DNA of 6,849 bases from Acidothermaceae bacterium. Lineage in GTDB: Bacteria; Actinomycetota; Actinomycetes; Acidothermales; Acidothermaceae. The stretch covers positions 1 through 6,849 of the forward strand of contig JAICLV010000123.1 in the NCBI GenBank assembly GCA_025925185.1, given 5' to 3'. A program made the translations under genes and the position numbers. Numbering within the stretch: the first letter of the stretch is position 1; every line of letters begins with the position of its first letter. This document shows, in pieces, positions 5,600 to 6,849 of this stretch. The notes beneath the pieces were generated by a model. That model had not been told where the DNA came from. It did not search any database and saw nothing but the letters and a program-made list of their open reading frames with translations.

Positions 5600-5626
5600 C
5601 GCGGCGAAGGCGCGGTCGTCGCCGCG
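5600..5626. repeat. 8-bp inverted repeat in the divergent lipoprotein spacer
   Basis: CGCGGCGA (5600-5607) and TCGCCGCG (5619-5626) are exact reverse complements around an 11-nt loop. They lie about 20 bp upstream of the small lipoprotein start, inside the 5580-5781 divergent spacer. The element could be an operator for one or both lipoprotein genes, but GC-rich DNA gives such matches by chance. The rest of the spacer shows no gene I can support. Confidence 0.35.
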
Positions 5627-5781
5627 ACGGGATGTTGGCCTCCGCGGCGTGGCCATGTCAGCACCCCTGGTTACTGCCCTGCGCCGTACCTAGCGTTGTT
5701 GCCCGGACGACCGGACGCGGGCCAGCGGTCGTCTGGGGATCGCTTGCTGCTGCGGCGCGTTGGCGAGGGGAACGGGTTGCG

Positions 5782-6547
5782 ATGAACCGGCTTCTTCTGT
5801 GTGGGCTTGCCGGTGTTGTGATTGCCGGCTGCTCCTCGGGGCACACGGATGTCGGGTCAAGGACTGAGGATGCGGCGTCGAAGCCGCCGTCCGCGCCGGT
5901 GACGACGGTCGCCTCGCCGGCGCGGACGGTCACCTTCGCTCGGCTGAAGCAAGCCGTCGTGCAGATCGCCAATGCGGACGGCATCGTCGCTGTCGCGGGC
6001 GGGTTGTGGGTCAAGACCGACGACGGTCGAGCGGTTCGCGTCGACCCGGCGACGAACAAGATCACTACGCAGGTCTCGTTGGATCACGTCTCGGACCGCA
6101 GCGATTACTGCCAGGGTATCGGGACCGACGGCAAGACCGTGTGGGCGTGCGCGACCGAGAACGACGGGACGCCGCTCGCCCAGATCGAGCCCGCGAGCGC
6201 GCACGTACTGCGGCGCGTCAAGATCGGCAAACTTTTCGATCAACTCTCGCTCCCCGCGACCGCCCGCGGCATCTGGGCCCTCACCGGCGACGGCGCCACT
6301 GTTCGCGTCGTCGATCCGAGCACCGGACGCACGACGAGTTATCCACTCGGCGCCGTTTGCCAGCAACTCGCCACTGACGGCGATCGCCTGATCGCCACGG
6401 GGTCGGTCGCGAACGTCGCGGTGGTGATCAACGCCCGGACCGGTGCCGTCGTCGGTCGGGTCCCACTACGCAGCCCTCGCGTCGCCGCAGTGCTCGGTGG
6501 CGATGCCTGGCGACGGCACGCTCGTCCGATTGCGCCTGGAAGCGTGA
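5782..6547 (+). CDS. Beta-propeller-like lipoprotein, apparently frameshifted near the 3' end
   Basis: ATG 5782 begins MNRLLLCGLAGVVIAGCSSG, a lipoprotein signal peptide with lipobox IAGC (Cys17). A Ser/Thr/Pro-rich tether (18-48) follows. From about residue 66 there are propeller-like repeats, each with a strand ending in W or an equivalent and a later V-D/E-P-A-T/S-G type turn: LWV with VRVDPATNKI (75-94), VWAC with IEPASAHVL (120-143), IWAL with VVDPSTGRT (164-183), and LIAT with INARTGAVV (203-224). This resembles YncE/Vgb-like surface proteins; ligand unknown. The fifth repeat starts GGDAW (239-243), after which this frame turns into Arg/His/Asp-rich antisense-like sequence with no stop to the window end. 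The +1 frame continues plausibly as GDGTLVRLRLEA and stops at TGA 6545-6547. I therefore give the end as 6547 with a frameshift at about 6508-6514. With fewer than the usual six to eight blades, it may also be truncated. The start has GAGGGG (5764-5769), rather distant. Confidence 0.65.
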
Positions 6548-6576
6548 CTTTCGACAACGACTTCCATCGCTGCAGA

Positions 6577-6765
6577 TCATGGGGTCAAATCCTTGAGCAT
6601 CATCACGCCGCCGACGATCGCGATGACGAACGCGACCGCGACCACTACCACGCGGCCCGTCGTGTCGGGGTGGGCCCACACGATGACAGCGGTCGAGCCG
6701 ACAAGCGCGACGAGCGACAGGACCGCGCCGAGCACGACGGTCGTACCGGGCGACGTCCGTGCCAT
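6577..6765 (-). CDS. Small two-helix membrane protein (62 aa)
   Basis: The protein starts MARTSPGTTVVLGAVLSLVA and ends GGVMMLKDLTP. Two hydrophobic helices are evident, about residues 8-30 (VVLGAVLSLVALVGSTAVIVW) and 38-57 (rich in Val/Ala/Ile). They are separated by a short polar turn (HPDTTGR, 32-38), so both termini should lie on the same side of the membrane. Function unknown; no family recognised. The frame extends 12 codons further upstream to a GTG at 6801, but that extension is polar and has no ribosome site. ATG 6765 has GGGAA about 10 nt upstream and places the first helix close to the N-terminus, so I prefer it. Third codon positions are strongly G/C in this frame and not on the opposite strand, which supports this gene over the antisense extension of the lipoprotein frame. 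It converges on the lipoprotein gene with a 29-bp gap and no visible terminator. Confidence 0.7.
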   Translation of the reverse strand: MARTSPGTTVVLGAVLSLVALVGSTAVIVWAHPDTTGRVVVVAVAFVIAIVGGVMMLKDLTP

Positions 6766-6826
6766 ACAGGCAGTGTTCCCGTTTCCCGACTTGATGATCA
6801 CAGACTGGCGTGGTGGTGGTGGTCGT

Positions 6827-6849
6827 GGTCCCGGCGCGCGGCCGGGACC
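6827..6849. terminator. Strong stem-loop at the right edge
   Basis: GGTCCCGGC (6827-6835), loop GCGCG, GCCGGGACC (6841-6849): a perfect 9-bp stem ending at the last base of the window. It probably terminates a gene lying to the right on the minus strand, upstream of the small membrane protein. Orientation is uncertain because no T-run is visible and the right flank is missing. A (GTG)n run of about 4.7 units (6810-6823) precedes it. Confidence 0.5.

Noticed and set aside
5507..5785. Plus-strand open frame ending in an ATGA overlap with the propeller lipoprotein start
   Set aside because: The ATGA overlap suggests coupling, but the frame starts inside the opposite lipoprotein gene and its product has no protein-like features.
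6548..6849. Continuation of the propeller lipoprotein frame to the window end
   Set aside because: Composition changes abruptly to Arg/His/Asp-rich, third positions lose their G/C bias, and it mirrors a well-formed minus-strand membrane protein gene.

Overview
The window is very GC-rich DNA with strong G/C bias at third codon positions. It has GTG starts and TANNNT-type -10 boxes, some placed so that transcription would begin at the start codon. It carries a DUF222/13E12-type gene and an MshC-like ligase of mycothiol synthesis. Together these point to a high-GC actinomycete; I cannot name the genus. There is no sign of phage, an insertion sequence, a CRISPR array or a plasmid origin.

Layout from left to right: (1) the N-terminal part of a DUF222 (13E12-type) protein on the minus strand, cut by the left edge; (2) a 190-bp gap holding its apparent leaderless promoter and two inverted repeats; (3) a small Arg/Pro-rich protein of unknown function, minus strand; (4) a 92-bp divergent promoter region; (5) a large exported penicillin-acylase-family Ntn-hydrolase, plus strand; (6) a 160-bp convergent spacer with a strong stem-loop and GC-rich repeat-like sequence; (7) an MshC-like cysteine ligase / CysRS paralogue, minus strand; (8) a tRNA-Gly(TCC) gene, plus strand; (9) a small Cys-containing lipoprotein, minus strand; (10) a 202-bp divergent spacer; (11) a beta-propeller-like lipoprotein, plus strand, whose 3' end looks frameshifted; (12) a 62-residue two-helix membrane protein, minus strand; (13) a strong hairpin at the right edge.

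Gene orientation alternates almost gene by gene, so most genes are probably transcribed alone. I see no multi-gene operon and no convincing multi-gene novel system. Several products face the cell surface: the secreted acylase, two lipoproteins and a small membrane protein. The observations most worth following up are the divergent, short MshC-like enzyme outside the mshC neighbourhood I would expect, the frameshifted lipoprotein, the acylase of unknown substrate, and a hairpin in the tRNA leader that competes with the acceptor stem.
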